Below are positions 49,779 through 61,102 of a DNA stretch of 64,000 nucleotides, piece after piece. The position numbers and the translations under genes were made by a program. Under the pieces are notes generated by a model. It was not told the origin of the DNA and searched no databases. It saw only the letters and a list, made by a program, of their open reading frames with translations. The DNA is taken from assembly GCA_904063045.1 (NCBI GenBank), contig CAJFCJ010000011.1, positions 868,001-932,000 on the forward strand, read 5' to 3'. Position 1 is the first letter of the stretch, and every line of letters begins with the position of its first letter. The DNA comes from Dimorphilus gyrociliatus (taxonomy: Eukaryota > Annelida > Polychaeta > Dinophilidae).

Positions 49779-52700
49779 TTATCTTGTTTTTATGTTTTCA
49801 TTGTCATCCTCACTATCTGATGGTTCTTGTACTTCAGAGTTTCCTTCATCATCCTCTCCGTTTTCCATTAACTTCTGCATGAGCATTTCTTCGACTGTGA
49901 TGACGAAATAAATGTCTATGCAAAGAGTATTTCAATTTTTGGTATAACTACAAACCTAAATTTCTCTCTTTCGGCTGAACAATGTATTGAGTAAGAATAT
50001 GAGCTTTACAAGCATCACATTGCTTAGTAGATAAGTCTTGAAGTTCTTTAGGATTACTCCATTCACCAAGGAACGAGAGCTTATGGCACTTTGGACATTC
50101 TGTATACCTCTCGTATCGACATCCTGTAAGAATTTTAATATAATTCTATGAAAAACTTTCAATCATGCATTAATTGTTTATGCCTATGTTAGGCTTAAAT
50201 GAGATTGTAATTACCAGCTAAGATACAAAAGACACTATATTTTTGAGTATAGAATATACCTTTATAGTTGGATAGCGCTCCCTCTGCATCGTATAATATA
50301 GGTAGAAGAACATTCCAAATATCCTCTGTTGTCTCGTCCAACTCCGAATTTATATCATGAACGACTTCAAAGCGCATACAGCTGCTTCCATCTTCGTGTT
50401 TCATATTCTTCATGTACAGTTTTACTGGTTTTTCTAAACTCTTACAATATAAACCTCCTCGCCATATATGAATTGGAACCAAGCTATGTTTTGTATCATT
50501 CGCGCTCACGACAAAGTTTTCGAAAATACCAGGTGGCGTATAGTTTGAAAAGCGGAATACTATAGCAACAGAAGGATTTCCTTTAGTGGATTCGTAATCC
50601 TTCTTAAATTCGGGTGGTGTTTGACTTTCTTCTATTAGCCAAGGTATACAAAATCTTGTTATTTTATGGAGGGTGTCAATTTTCTCCCAGTCATCTCCTT
50701 CGCCAATAGTTCTTTGAGATCTGGTTGATTTGGAAGAGGTTGCCGAAGTTGGACGTTGCCGCTTTGAAGCCGAACTTCGACCAGTTTTACCCCCTTCTGA
50801 CGATTCTGTTTCTTTCTTCGTAGCTGAAAGAAGCTCTTGTCGATCTGTCGGCTTTTGAACCGGGAAACCAATATGAAAATACTCGAGGAGTATAAATAAT
50901 ACTCGAAACATTGGCCTATTTATTTCTGTAGGAACAGAATTTGCCCATAGGGCTCTCAGTAGGTCTCTTGTTATTGTCCCTTTTCTTAATCTGTCTTGCT
51001 TTATTTTTAAGAATCTTGTTTCGGCAATTCCCACCTAAAAATTTCAGTATACAGTATTAAAGAAAGACGAAGTTTTTGTTCAAAAATTTTCCCAACCTGT
51101 TTGAAAACTTCATCAGAATGAAAGTCAACCTTTTCAAAGTCATGTTTAAATAAGGCATTCAAGACTTCACATAACCAAGATGGTCTTAATATTATCCACT
51201 TACTAAGAAAAGGGTGCTCCGAGTACCAAATTACTTTTCCTATGTCGTGTAGATATCGAGTAATGTCAATAATTAAGTGTTGCATACCAAACTTGTTTAT
51301 AATCTCTGCTTTATAATCATCGAATCTTACTAGAGGAAGTTGCATGTCATCGCCTTTTTCCTCAATATAATATTCGACGTCGACCCATAAAGTAGGTATT
51401 GTTTTTGTAACTAAAGGGTAACATTCTTTATTTGATGCTTTCTTAATTATTGCTCTTTGTAAGTCTTCCATTCCAAACAAATTTGCTGAACTGAAGGCTA
51501 CAGCAGTATCGGTGGAATAAGGAAATTCTAACAGTTCAATGTATTTTTGTAGCTGGGCTCGAAGAGCTTGGGGAATATACCTTCTATCTTCTATTCTTCT
51601 AACGTCTCTCTCTATGCTCACTAAGTGATCCATTGCATATTTTCTAAGTCTTTCGCTTACTTTTTGACAAATTTCTTTTGATCTAGATCTGTCTATCTGA
51701 TCACAATGAGTTCCAACCGCCAAAATATGGAGTTTATTTATGCGGCATATTACCCAATCCAGCCATGGAGTCATCTCTTTTTGGAAGTATTCTTCATTAT
51801 ACTTTTTTATATTGAACGTTAACATAATTAGGGAAGGTTCATGCAGGAAGTAATTGTGAGTATAAAGATAATGCGTATTTCCTGAAAAATCCCATAACGC
51901 AACCGGTAAGCATTTTGCCATTGGATCGGTATCTTTCGGATCATGAGGAATAGAGAAATTATGAGTTGTCACACCTACAGTGCTCTCTCCTTTTTCTGTT
52001 AGTCGTGATGTTTGATCGATCATAGATTGAATAAGACTAGTTTTTCCACTATTTTTGGGTCCAATAAGGAGAATTTTTAAACCTCGAAAGACTGTCATTT
52101 CACTCCGTCGCTCAGTAAAGAATTGAACTAAACCCTATAATTTAAATGTTCGTTAAACTTAAGGAAAATAAAGTTAGTTTGTACAAACTTTGACGCCATC
52201 GTCTGCAATTTCGGGAGGGGGATTTGACATAGGATTATTTTTGATATTTAATTGTTGTCCCGACTGCAAATCAAGTCTCTTTAAAGCTGTTTGAGGAACA
52301 ACTCTAATTTGATTTGCACTTAGATCTATCACTCTAACAATCTGCAGTAAAAATTCGGGAAATTGTTTTAGCTCATTTGCTGATAAATCGACGTTTTCAA
52401 TCAATCTTTTCGGCTTTCCTCTGACAGTTAACTGTGGCATTTTGGATATTTTATTGTGACTTAAATTGAGCAACTCCAGTTGCGGAAGAAGAAATAATTC
52501 AGAAGGAATATGCGCTAATTTATTATTAGATATATCAATAATCTTGGTATGTTTTAAATTTTTTACATCAGAGTCAATATTCCTGATACTATTCGTTGCC
52601 AAATGCAAATATTCTAGTCTTTTTAGACCGTAAATGTCTTTTGGAATACTATCAATCTTATTGAATATACAAAAGTGAACATAATTCATTAATTTATAAA

Positions 52701-53297
52701 TAATAAATTTTTGTGACTTACTTGATTATGCTCTAATACTAATTGGACAAGTCTTCTAAGTTTCTCTATACCGTTAATAGTTTTTAATTGATTGTGGCCT
52801 ACTTTCAATCTCGAAATCTTTTTCAATTTTAATAGCACCTTTGGCAGTTGGGTTAAACGATTATGGCTGACATCAAAATCTATAAGATCATCTAGCTCCC
52901 TTAATTTTTCAGGTATTCCTTCATCTTCCAAGAGATTATAGCTCATATCAAGTCTTTCCAAATAGTAGAGAGTACTTATCATCTCGTCAGGCACACTTCT
53001 TAATGCTAAACAACTTATATCCAATTTCCTTAGCGTAGATGACATGTTTCGGACTCCTGACACAGTCGACCGATTCAAATCAATCAACCTAGCTGTTGTG
53101 GGACGCTCTAAACGAATAGGAAATCGCTGAGGAACGAGATGCCGACAATTTTCGTATCCAATTTGAGCGATGGGAATGATATGTTCTGAAGTTGATTTAC
53201 CATACCTTGAAAAACCTCTGGGTGTCCTTTTACGCCTAATTGTAGGTGGAGTTCCCGAGCTAGTTCCAGCCAGCTTCGGTGACGCCGTTCTGGACAT
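49779..53297 (-). CDS. MFHAS1: MFHAS1-like LRR-Roc-COR (Roco) protein
   Basis: About 1,085 residues in six exons. A basic Ser/Arg-rich N-terminus precedes roughly a dozen leucine-rich repeats (for example LRKLDISCLALRSVPDEM, LELLNLSHNKISKMP). Then follow a Roc GTPase domain with P-loop GPKNSGKTSL, switch LWDFSGN and THCD specificity motif (51,007-52,098), and a COR-like region. A low-complexity Ser/Lys/Arg stretch sits near 50,700-50,830. The C-terminus has paired CxxC motifs (ECPKCHKL...KQCDACKAH) and an acidic tail (EPSDSEDDNENIKTR). Start: the frame is open further up to 53,384, but only with a TTG codon. The first in-frame ATG, MSRTASPKLAG, is at 53,297. Vertebrate MFHAS1 has no kinase domain and acts in innate signalling. 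Here also no kinase is seen. Confidence 0.88.
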
Positions 53298-55581
53298 TAT
53301 TTCGGCTTTTGACGGTTGTGAAGCTGATTTTGTATTCCTAATAACAAATATCGAGAGATCACTAGGCGAATCGATTCTTTTCAATAATCTATTGATTGGT
53401 ATATTATCTACTATTCATGTTTTTCTCATGAGTTTACGCGACACAATGAACTCCTGGCGTTATTGTTTATACAAATACTCCTAACATAAAGAGAGAGCGT
53501 AATTAAAAATTTCATAATTTAGATGATAGCAGGAGTGAAATTATTGCAAATATAAGAACGCTATATGAATGAATAGTACAAGTAGCAATCTACTTATAAA
53601 ACAGCTTACACAAATAAAATTTATTATACATATAGATATTTTATATATCCCACTTCTCGAATATTGGAATCTATGCGATTAGTGTTAGTTTACTCGAAAT
53701 CTACTTGAATAGATTTGAACGTGTTAAAAAACAAGTACCCTGACTGAAAATTTGCTTAAATTATATACAAATACAAGGCAATTAAAAAATATATGTTGAG
53801 GGGACGGATCGTAATATAAGTAATAGTCTGGTGAGATTTTTCATAGTAACTTTCAGAGATCCGATTAAGATTTCTGCCTAATTAAAACCCTATTTATTAA
53901 AATTCTTAAAAGCGAAAAAACTAACTCTAATGGACCGTTTTTCCTTTTTTACGCCCCTTTTGACTGGACTTTATTGAATATAGCACGTTTTGTGTAATGA
54001 GGAGTTATTGGTTTTTCCTTGAAAAGCAATTTTTATTGATGTATCGAAAGAGAAAGAATACTTATTTAGTTTTCCAAAACTTGAAGCACATTTTAAGCTA
54101 TTAGTTTTGGCTTTAAACTGGGTCGAACGTGAGTTTTACAGTGTACTTTTCTCACCTTGTAGATATCTATTCCCTAAGCATCAAACAAATATTTTTTTTT
54201 AATAAATAGGCTCAATTAGCCTTATCAAAAATCTTTTATCAAATAGCAAAGAGAAGTAATTAAAAAAGTGGTTAACAGTCTTTAATGGTATTTTTAATTA
54301 CAGTAGCAGTATTCCTTGAATGACAGTTTGTCATTTTTCGATAGATTTATTATTTATTAACATAGTCTTTTCTCTAATTAAGTTACATTTTATAGCTTTT
54401 TATTCCCTTCTAATTGAATGTAATTAATATACTTTATGTTAGAGATTAAAGTTTCACTTCCATTGTATTTTCCTTTCAATCTGTTTTTATGTTTATTTTC
54501 TTATTTACTACATATTTACAATTATATAAATTATTATATATTGATCTATTTGTATGACTGTCAAATTATCAAGATTTCAAAAGAAAGGAATAAGAAAACA
54601 ATTTCATATATATTACTAAGAAAAGTCCAAGTTTACTGAGAAAGGCTGTATTTTTGATAGTCTTTCATTTGTCTTATATAATATCAATGATAAAAATAAT
54701 ACTAACATATTAGATATCCTTCAAACTTATCAGCAAAAGAATATAAGAATAAAATCGCTATACTTCTTCTCTCTATGTTATCTTGCTTTTTTTTAGGAAA
54801 GAAAAAGTAGAATCGAATCCATTAATCCCTTGGAGAAGAATTTTTAGATCGATTTTAGTTTAAATTGCTTTCGAAGGTATTCAATTTCTTACCTGAAGAT
54901 CCAGTAATAAAGTTTGAACAAATAGCAGTCTGTAGATTTGTCTGTCGACTTATGGATATTTTCGGTAATAGGCCTGTTATCACTTAAACCTTCCTTTTAT
55001 TGACTTATACGTAACGTCTATCGATCAATTCTTTTGTATTTGTTGATAATCGCAAAGTTGTTAAAAAGAAGTAATTATACGGAGAGAGCTGTGCTAAGTG
55101 TTTAACGAGAAAGTTTGTTGGCAAAAATCGAAAGAAATTCTACTTTAGTATAAAAATATAATAGAAACGCGACCGATTATGGTCTCGGTTTACGTCTCTT
55201 TTTTCACTTAATCGATATAACATCGATAAAAAATCTGTTCTGGGCTCTTTTTAAATGTGATCGATTTTATTAGCTTTCTGATTAAAGTTAGGCCTTATAA
55301 AATCTTAGTGTCGCCATCTAGAGTTTCTGATCAACATTCATTTGCAGATTATGTATTCAATATTGATAACGAATATTACGTAATGTGATAAAACAAACAA
55401 TTAGAACAATGCAAACTATCTTTATTATAGGTTTCCTTGTACATTTGACAAGAGCCATCGTAGTTAAACATAAAAGCGATGCATTGTTGAAAAGATATAC
55501 AGTAGCTTGCACAGTGTAATTTTGAAATGACTGCAAATTCCCTTAACAAAAATCCCCCTATTTGTTCACGACTTCTAATTG
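53298..55581. other. Intergenic, no gene seen
   Basis: About 2.3 kb of AT-rich DNA holding the MFHAS1-like 5' region on the right side of that gene and the 3' flank of the first lectin. A minus-strand AATAAA lies at 55,421-55,426 for the lectin. A CTCF-like word is at about 55,311-55,325. The open frame at 54,436-54,639 is Ile/Leu/Tyr-rich translation of AT sequence. Confidence 0.6.
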
Positions 55582-56359
55582 TCAGCTTGTACCTTTGATT
55601 GGAGGCTATAAGATAAAATATTTAATGAATGGTTTTACTTTTAATTCAGATACTTTATTATAAAACTAACCAACGGGTTTCGCTCTACTTAGGCCTTTAG
55701 AAACCTTCTTAAAATGTATTCATAAATATCAGTTGAAGTTATCTAGCTATTTAAATTAAATAATTTACCTTTTGGCACACTACTGGAAATGGAGTTTCAC
55801 AGCTTGGTACAGTTATCCATTTACCATATGAGGAATCAGGCTTCATCGACAAACCGACGCAACTAGGTGTATATAATAGATTAGATATTGCAAAGTTAAG
55901 GAACCCTGTCTCAATTTCATCATCATCGTTAGTTAATAAAAGAGCTGTTTTTAAAGGAGGTTTGGTTTACTGCATACTTAATTAATTTTAGTTCATTCTT
56001 ACGGTTTTTCTGTTTTAATCCAATCCACACAACTGAAATGTTAATATTCTGTTGTTTCATACGAGAGAGAATTAATGTAACTTCTTCATTTTGTATGGTA
56101 GATGTTAATCGTAACATTGTACCATCTATAGATTCACAATAGTGTCTGCAAAATAAGGATAGTTTTAAAATCGAATCTGTGATGTTTATTTTGTAATGAA
56201 AGGATACTTAGTGTCATCAAAAGTTTTCATAAATTTAATTTTGTTAGTATAATAGTATGTATCAGTAAATGTTCCTTTTATCCATTCTTGTCCAATGTCA
56301 CAATTATAGAAAGCGAGATTGAACATAAAACTTAACTTGAGACTAATTATTATTTTCAT
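55582..56359 (-). CDS. C-type lectin-like domain protein 1
   Basis: Four exons encode about 170 residues. The N-terminus MKIIISLKLSFMFNLAFY is a weak signal peptide. It is followed by a CTLD-like order: WIKGT, KHYCESIDGTMLRLTS (spliced join), VVWIGLKQKN and the C-terminal SYGKWITVPSCETPFPVVCQK with its cysteine pair. Reading straight through hits a stop at about 55,929. A GTAAGA donor after LKQKN and an AAACAG acceptor remove a 60-70-base intron and restore the frame (PLLLTNDDDEIET). A final small exon gives PPIKGTS and TGA. No EPN/QPD carbohydrate motif or WND is clear, so sugar binding is doubtful. Confidence 0.75.
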
Positions 56360-56888
56360 TTTCCAACTATGTTACACGTTTCGTCAAACCATATACTAAT
56401 TTAAAATGACTCTTTAGTTTATGTACTCTTACATATATAGAAAAAGAATGGGGTTAAATGTGTTTATAATTTCTTGAAGATATGTGTTTGTTTACTATAA
56501 ACTTAAATCTCTGTCCACTGCTCTCAGATAAATGTAGGAAAATATTGAACTGTAAAACCTTTTTCTAAGGGTGTTTTGTGCACTCGTATAACGTACTTCC
56601 GATACCCAAAGTAAAAGTAAAATTAGAATGCATAACAGCTTTAACAGCTTTTCTTCAATGGATTCTTTCTAGCTGTCATTTATTTTTTTTCCAATATCAA
56701 TCAATGAATTGATTCTCAGAATTCACTAAGCCTTTAAGACAACATAACAGATTGCTTGCTGTTACGGTTGGTTGTTAAAGTAGCCTTTGCAACAAAGGCA
56801 ATGCAAAGCTTATAGGGAAAAGTGGAATTTTACTAGTAATTGTCACCGGTATTTACTTCAAGGCGTAATATTCGTGTTGATTGTAATT
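56360..56888. other. Spacer between two tandem lectin genes
   Basis: It holds the promoter of lectin 1 and the 3' flank of lectin 2, with a minus-strand AATAAA at 56,679-56,684. No further gene seen. Confidence 0.5.
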
Positions 56889-58424
56889 TTAGATTGCAAT
56901 TGTCTTTGTTTCTACTTTTCTTAATTCTATAAACGCATATAAAAAATAACTTTTTATAGCGAAAGTTGAAATGAGTTGAAAGACGAGAGATTGGTAAATA
57001 GGAAAATTTTTTAAGAATCTACTTGTGATTGCTGTTGTTGCTGCAGATGTAAAATCAGGTGTTGTAATTTCAGTTGCTAATGAAAAGAAAATAGATATTG
57101 TTATTATTTTCATTTGCTTTATTGTAAAAGAATATTGGAAAAAAGGTATTTACTAACTCTCTTGTACTTTTGTGCTAGTAGCAGTCGTCATTTCAGTAGC
57201 TATTTGATCAAAGGAATAATGGATTATTGTAACAAGCATTTTATCAATGCGCCTATTTAGTTACTTGATTTGGTCGTTGTAGGTTCAGGAGAGGTTATTT
57301 CAGCAGTTGTAGCTATTTGTGAGAGAAATCATAAGATAGGTATACTTTATCTTAGTAATACAAAGTATCATAAGGCGCCTATATCTATGACCTCAGTCAT
57401 AATGATTAATTGTTGCCTATTGTTGTTAAACAAAAACCCTTCTTTCTATTTATAAAACTAATCAACTTTTTATGGTATTGATATATTTTCAATAGCTAAC
57501 TTTCAGTAGACTATATATAACTGAACTTGACCTACAAATTGCTCTTTTACGTCACCCCGATCGTTCAGATGTTGTATAAAATCCTCATTGGAAATTTGCT
57601 TTCAGTTCTAACGATTTTCATTCATAGACAATGTAAAACATTGCATATATACATCTTATATAGGAGACCGCTAAACGTTATCGATATTATTTCTTGTATA
57701 TACAATATAAAGGTTACTTCCAACAGAATTCAAGAACATTTTTAAGAAAATGATGATTCTGTTTACCTATATTTAGCTGCATATTACCACAATTAAAATT
57801 CTTCGCCTTATTGTCGTCCATTAAATTCTGGGCTTGTTGACATACAACTCCATTTGATTCGTAACAGTCTGTTCTTTTGGACCACTTTGCATCTGAAGGA
57901 CTGATCGAAGCACAATTATCGACATTTGGTATCCCATTTTTATAATTTTGAAACGTTAACATTGTTCTATCAAAGTAGCGATTCCTCAAGTAGGGCACGT
58001 CATTGGGTTCATCACCTGTTAATGTTAAAAGGCAGGTGAAAGCTGTCAAGCATCAAGAAAGTAAAGAAACTTACTAAACCATTTAATTCCTAACCAGAAA
58101 CCAGAAACAAAATTGGAATCAGGAAGTTTTTCAATAACATCTCCTACAAACTTGTTCATGTCATCTTGCTCTACTTTTACCATTATAGCTCCAGCACCCT
58201 CACAGCAAGCTCTGATTTGAAAAAGTATGAAACTGAGTTTTACAGAATTATGCACCATCTTACTTTGCTTCAACCCAACTGAAACCATTAGTTGAAGAAT
58301 CAGCTCCAATGCAATAAGCTTTATTATTTATTTCGTATAGCTCCCAACCATCAGGACATTGGCAGAATATCTTACAGACTAAAACATAAAATATGTAAAT
58401 AAAAAAGTTATTTATTCTTCCCAT
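56889..58424 (-). CDS. C-type lectin-like protein 2 with Thr-rich tail
   Basis: Starts MGRINNLFIYIFYVLVCKIFC, a signal peptide. The CTLD follows in three exons: CPDGWELYEINNKAYCIG and FSWVEAK (58,263-58,424), ACCEGAGAIMVKV...GFWLGIKWF (about 58,075-58,214), then NVDNCASISPSDAKWSKRTDCYESNGVVCQQ (about 57,770-58,018). Next come three small phase-1 exons near 57,265-57,311, 57,157-57,199 and 57,025-57,075. They encode Thr-rich segments (ATTAEITSPEPTTTKS, TTEMTTATSTKVQE, TTEITTPDFTSAATTAIT), and a last exon ends KTIAI with TAA at 56,889. The Thr-rich part is probably O-glycosylated. It is the same orientation and class as lectin 1, so the pair is likely a tandem duplicate. The 3' joins are less certain than the CTLD. 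Confidence 0.72.
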
Positions 58425-59150
58425 GTTACTTGCTAGTAGCCACCTGAAAGAAATATGACGTATGCTTTATTCAACCTCCATTATAAGGCGTTAGAATAAC
58501 AATATCGTCTTTGATTATTGAAAATCATTGCAAATATTGTTTATTTTTAATTGATCTTGGGTAAATCTTTCAAAGATTTAGAACAGTAACAATCTTATTG
58601 TTAAATGAAAAATATTCTGGTGATTTATTACGGAAAGTCGGCCATTCATAGAATAATAAATAAATAGAAAAATGCTGAATTTCTATTCATAATGTTTATA
58701 AGATGCTTTTTGGTTTAATTTCTATATTTATTACATTTTTCATTTCTTAAATGATCAAAGCATCCGTATGAATGAAATATTAAGCTTTTACAATAAGTAA
58801 CTCACTAACTCTTTAAATACTAATATACGGTATATACAGTATATATGTATTTTAATTATCGATAATAATTCATAAAAGCATTTGGAAAAGAAATTTGTAT
58901 TTAGAGTATGCTATTAAATATGGAGAAAATAAAAACAATAAATTTAGAATGTGTCTGATTTAGCATTCACGTTAACATAAATCATTTATGTCTTTCTATA
59001 GTTAATTTTGAAAAAGACCTTTATGTTAACACAATGCCATAATATATCGTAAAAGGTTTCAAATAATAATAATGAATAAATGAAAGTATTCATTAAAGAC
59101 TTGTACATTTAGGACGGTCATTTCACTCTATTGGTTTGAAGATTCGAAAT
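58425..59150. promoter_or_regulatory. Divergent region lectin 2 / channel gene
   Basis: The 726 bases between opposite start codons are AT-rich, with TATATAC words near 58,830. No CpG-rich patch is visible, suggesting tissue-restricted rather than housekeeping promoters. That last point is inference. Confidence 0.35.
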
Positions 59151-61102
59151 ATGTATTATTTCTTTCGTGAAATATTCGTTATAGCAGGAATTTTTATTTT
59201 AACAACTATATCTGCTCAACCCAATGGCATGTCTCCACCTGATGAAAAAGGTCCTCCTCAACCTCCTAAAAATCGAGACAAAGGGATAAACTCAACAGAA
59301 GATGAATCAGAATCTTTCCCTGATCCTTATAACCGTCATTACAGTAAGAGTTTTTTAAATAACAAGCTTCAATTGAAGGATAAATTAAAATACATAATAT
59401 GCCCTAATGAACAGGTATTGAAGAGTATGAAGCAGCTCAAGCTTGCTCTGATCAAACATATTTGACAGCTGGTTGGTATCAATCACAACCATTTATTTAT
59501 TTGGATGAATGGAATAATGTAACAGGTCTTTGTGCTTAGATATATTTATATAGAGTTTTTAAGATGTTTTACTATTAGGACCATATGTTTCTATGCTACA
59601 AAATGTTGTAAAAATATGCTGTGGCAAGTATGGAATAGTTGAATTTAAAGAGAGATATTTACATCAGCCAAATATGGAAAGTTTTTATGAAAATGAAACA
59701 TTCTTAGTACCAGTGGCGTATACTACACTATCAATGGTAACTGAACCAAACTTAGAAGATTCAAAATATATGCCAGTGGTTGAATCACCAGGTTTGAAAT
59801 CACTGAACATAGCTAATGAAATTGAGAATATTCATTTTTCTTTTCGTAGGGGCGATAATAATTAGAAATAAGAAAAAATTTCAGGTAACGCCTGGATTAG
59901 ACATAATTATTGCTGGTTGGCCTCTCCTCGTTCTTATTATTATATCGGCTCTTTACGCAGGCTTACTTATGTGGGTTTTGGTAAGTTACTTAACTCGTTC
60001 GTCTTTGAAATAACAATAATATAATAATTTCTGACAAGGATTGCCGATGTAATCCGGAGCAATTTCCCAGAGAATTTCATAGTGGGATGTGGGAAGGATT
60101 TTGGTGGGCCTTTGTAACTATGACCACTGTTGGATACGGAGATAAGGCTCCCATGTCAGTTTCTGCAAGAATTTTGGGAATAATCTGGATTCTTGTTGGT
60201 CTGGTTATTTTATCAATTTTTACAGCCGCAATGACATCTTCTCTAACTGATGCTGGAAAAGATGACAAAAATTTAAAAGATGTTGACGTAGCTGTTGTCA
60301 ATGGATCTCATCAATACCAGTTGGCAATAGCTCATGGAGGTAATCCGAAAAGTATGTAGTTTGAATACGATTCAAAAGAATAAAAACATTTAACAATCCT
60401 TACTTCCACTAAAAGTTTACGAAAACATAGAAGATATTATTTATGACGTGACAGATGGATACATAAACTATGCTTTGATTGAACATTATTCAGCAATGTA
60501 TTCTTTAAACACTCATATGAAAACGAATGGTAAAGTTAAAGATTCGATTGAGATAGTTGGAGAAATACAAGATCCTTCTAGTTATGGAATACGATTACTG
60601 AGAAATAAGAGAAAAAGTTGTTTCTTTGAAACCATAATGCGAGTTCGTCATAAAATTAGTGCACTGATAATGACAAATGCGACTGCATTAAGAGTGAAAT
60701 TATAAAATTCAGTATAAACTTAATAGGATTATCATTTCAATTTATTTCAGGCTATTACTTCAAAAGGACTCTCATCATCTGAAGCAAAAGCAGTTTTTCA
60801 GAATATTGACTGGATAGCTTTACTAGTGATGGGTGGAATCTGGCTTCTCCTTTGCTTCATATTGTTAATATGGCAATTTGGTATTAGAAATCGGTTAAAA
60901 GTAACCGACGTGTTTTATAAACGAAATGAATCAAGTTTGTATTCAAAGAAATAGAATTTAACTTTTTGTTTGAAAAATATATTACCTCTTAGGAAAACCT
61001 CCTATACGCTCTATATCACAGCAACATGTTTTATCATCCCCTGGCTTTCCAAAGAAACGAACGTTAAGCGATAATCAAACAAATATTACAGAAGTTGATT
61101 GA
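59151..61102 (+). CDS. iGluR-architecture channel with K+ selectivity filter
   Basis: Eight or so exons encode about 500 residues. Order: signal peptide (MYYFFREIFVIAGIFILTTISA), Pro-rich linker, first ligand-binding lobe (about 59,417-59,880; AGWYQSQPFIYLDEWNNVTGPYV in part, then VESPGAIIIRN), M1 (LDIIIAGWPLLVLIIISALY), pore loop MWEGFWWAFVTMTTVGYGD, M3 (ILGIIWILVGLVILSIFTAAM), second lobe (DVAVVNGSHQYQLAIAHGG...DIIYDVTDGYINYALIEHYS...SYGIRL), M4 (IDWIALLVMGGIWLLLCFIL), and a cytoplasmic tail ending ITEVD. The S1-M1-P-M3-S2-M4 order is that of ionotropic glutamate receptors, while TVGYGD is the K+ channel filter, as in bacterial GluR0 and rotifer AvGluR1. There is no amino-terminal domain. 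Start at the ATG at 59,151; the longer frame from 59,136 uses TTG. Confidence 0.85.

Noticed and set aside
53298-53384. Longer N-terminus of the MFHAS1-like protein (from 53,384)
   Set aside because: The extended frame begins at TTG, not ATG, with a stop a little further upstream. An upstream spliced exon remains possible.
55929-56117. In-frame stop suggesting lectin 1 is a pseudogene
   Set aside because: A GTAAGA donor and AAACAG acceptor remove a 60-70-base intron containing the frame break and rejoin the CTLD in phase, like other introns here.
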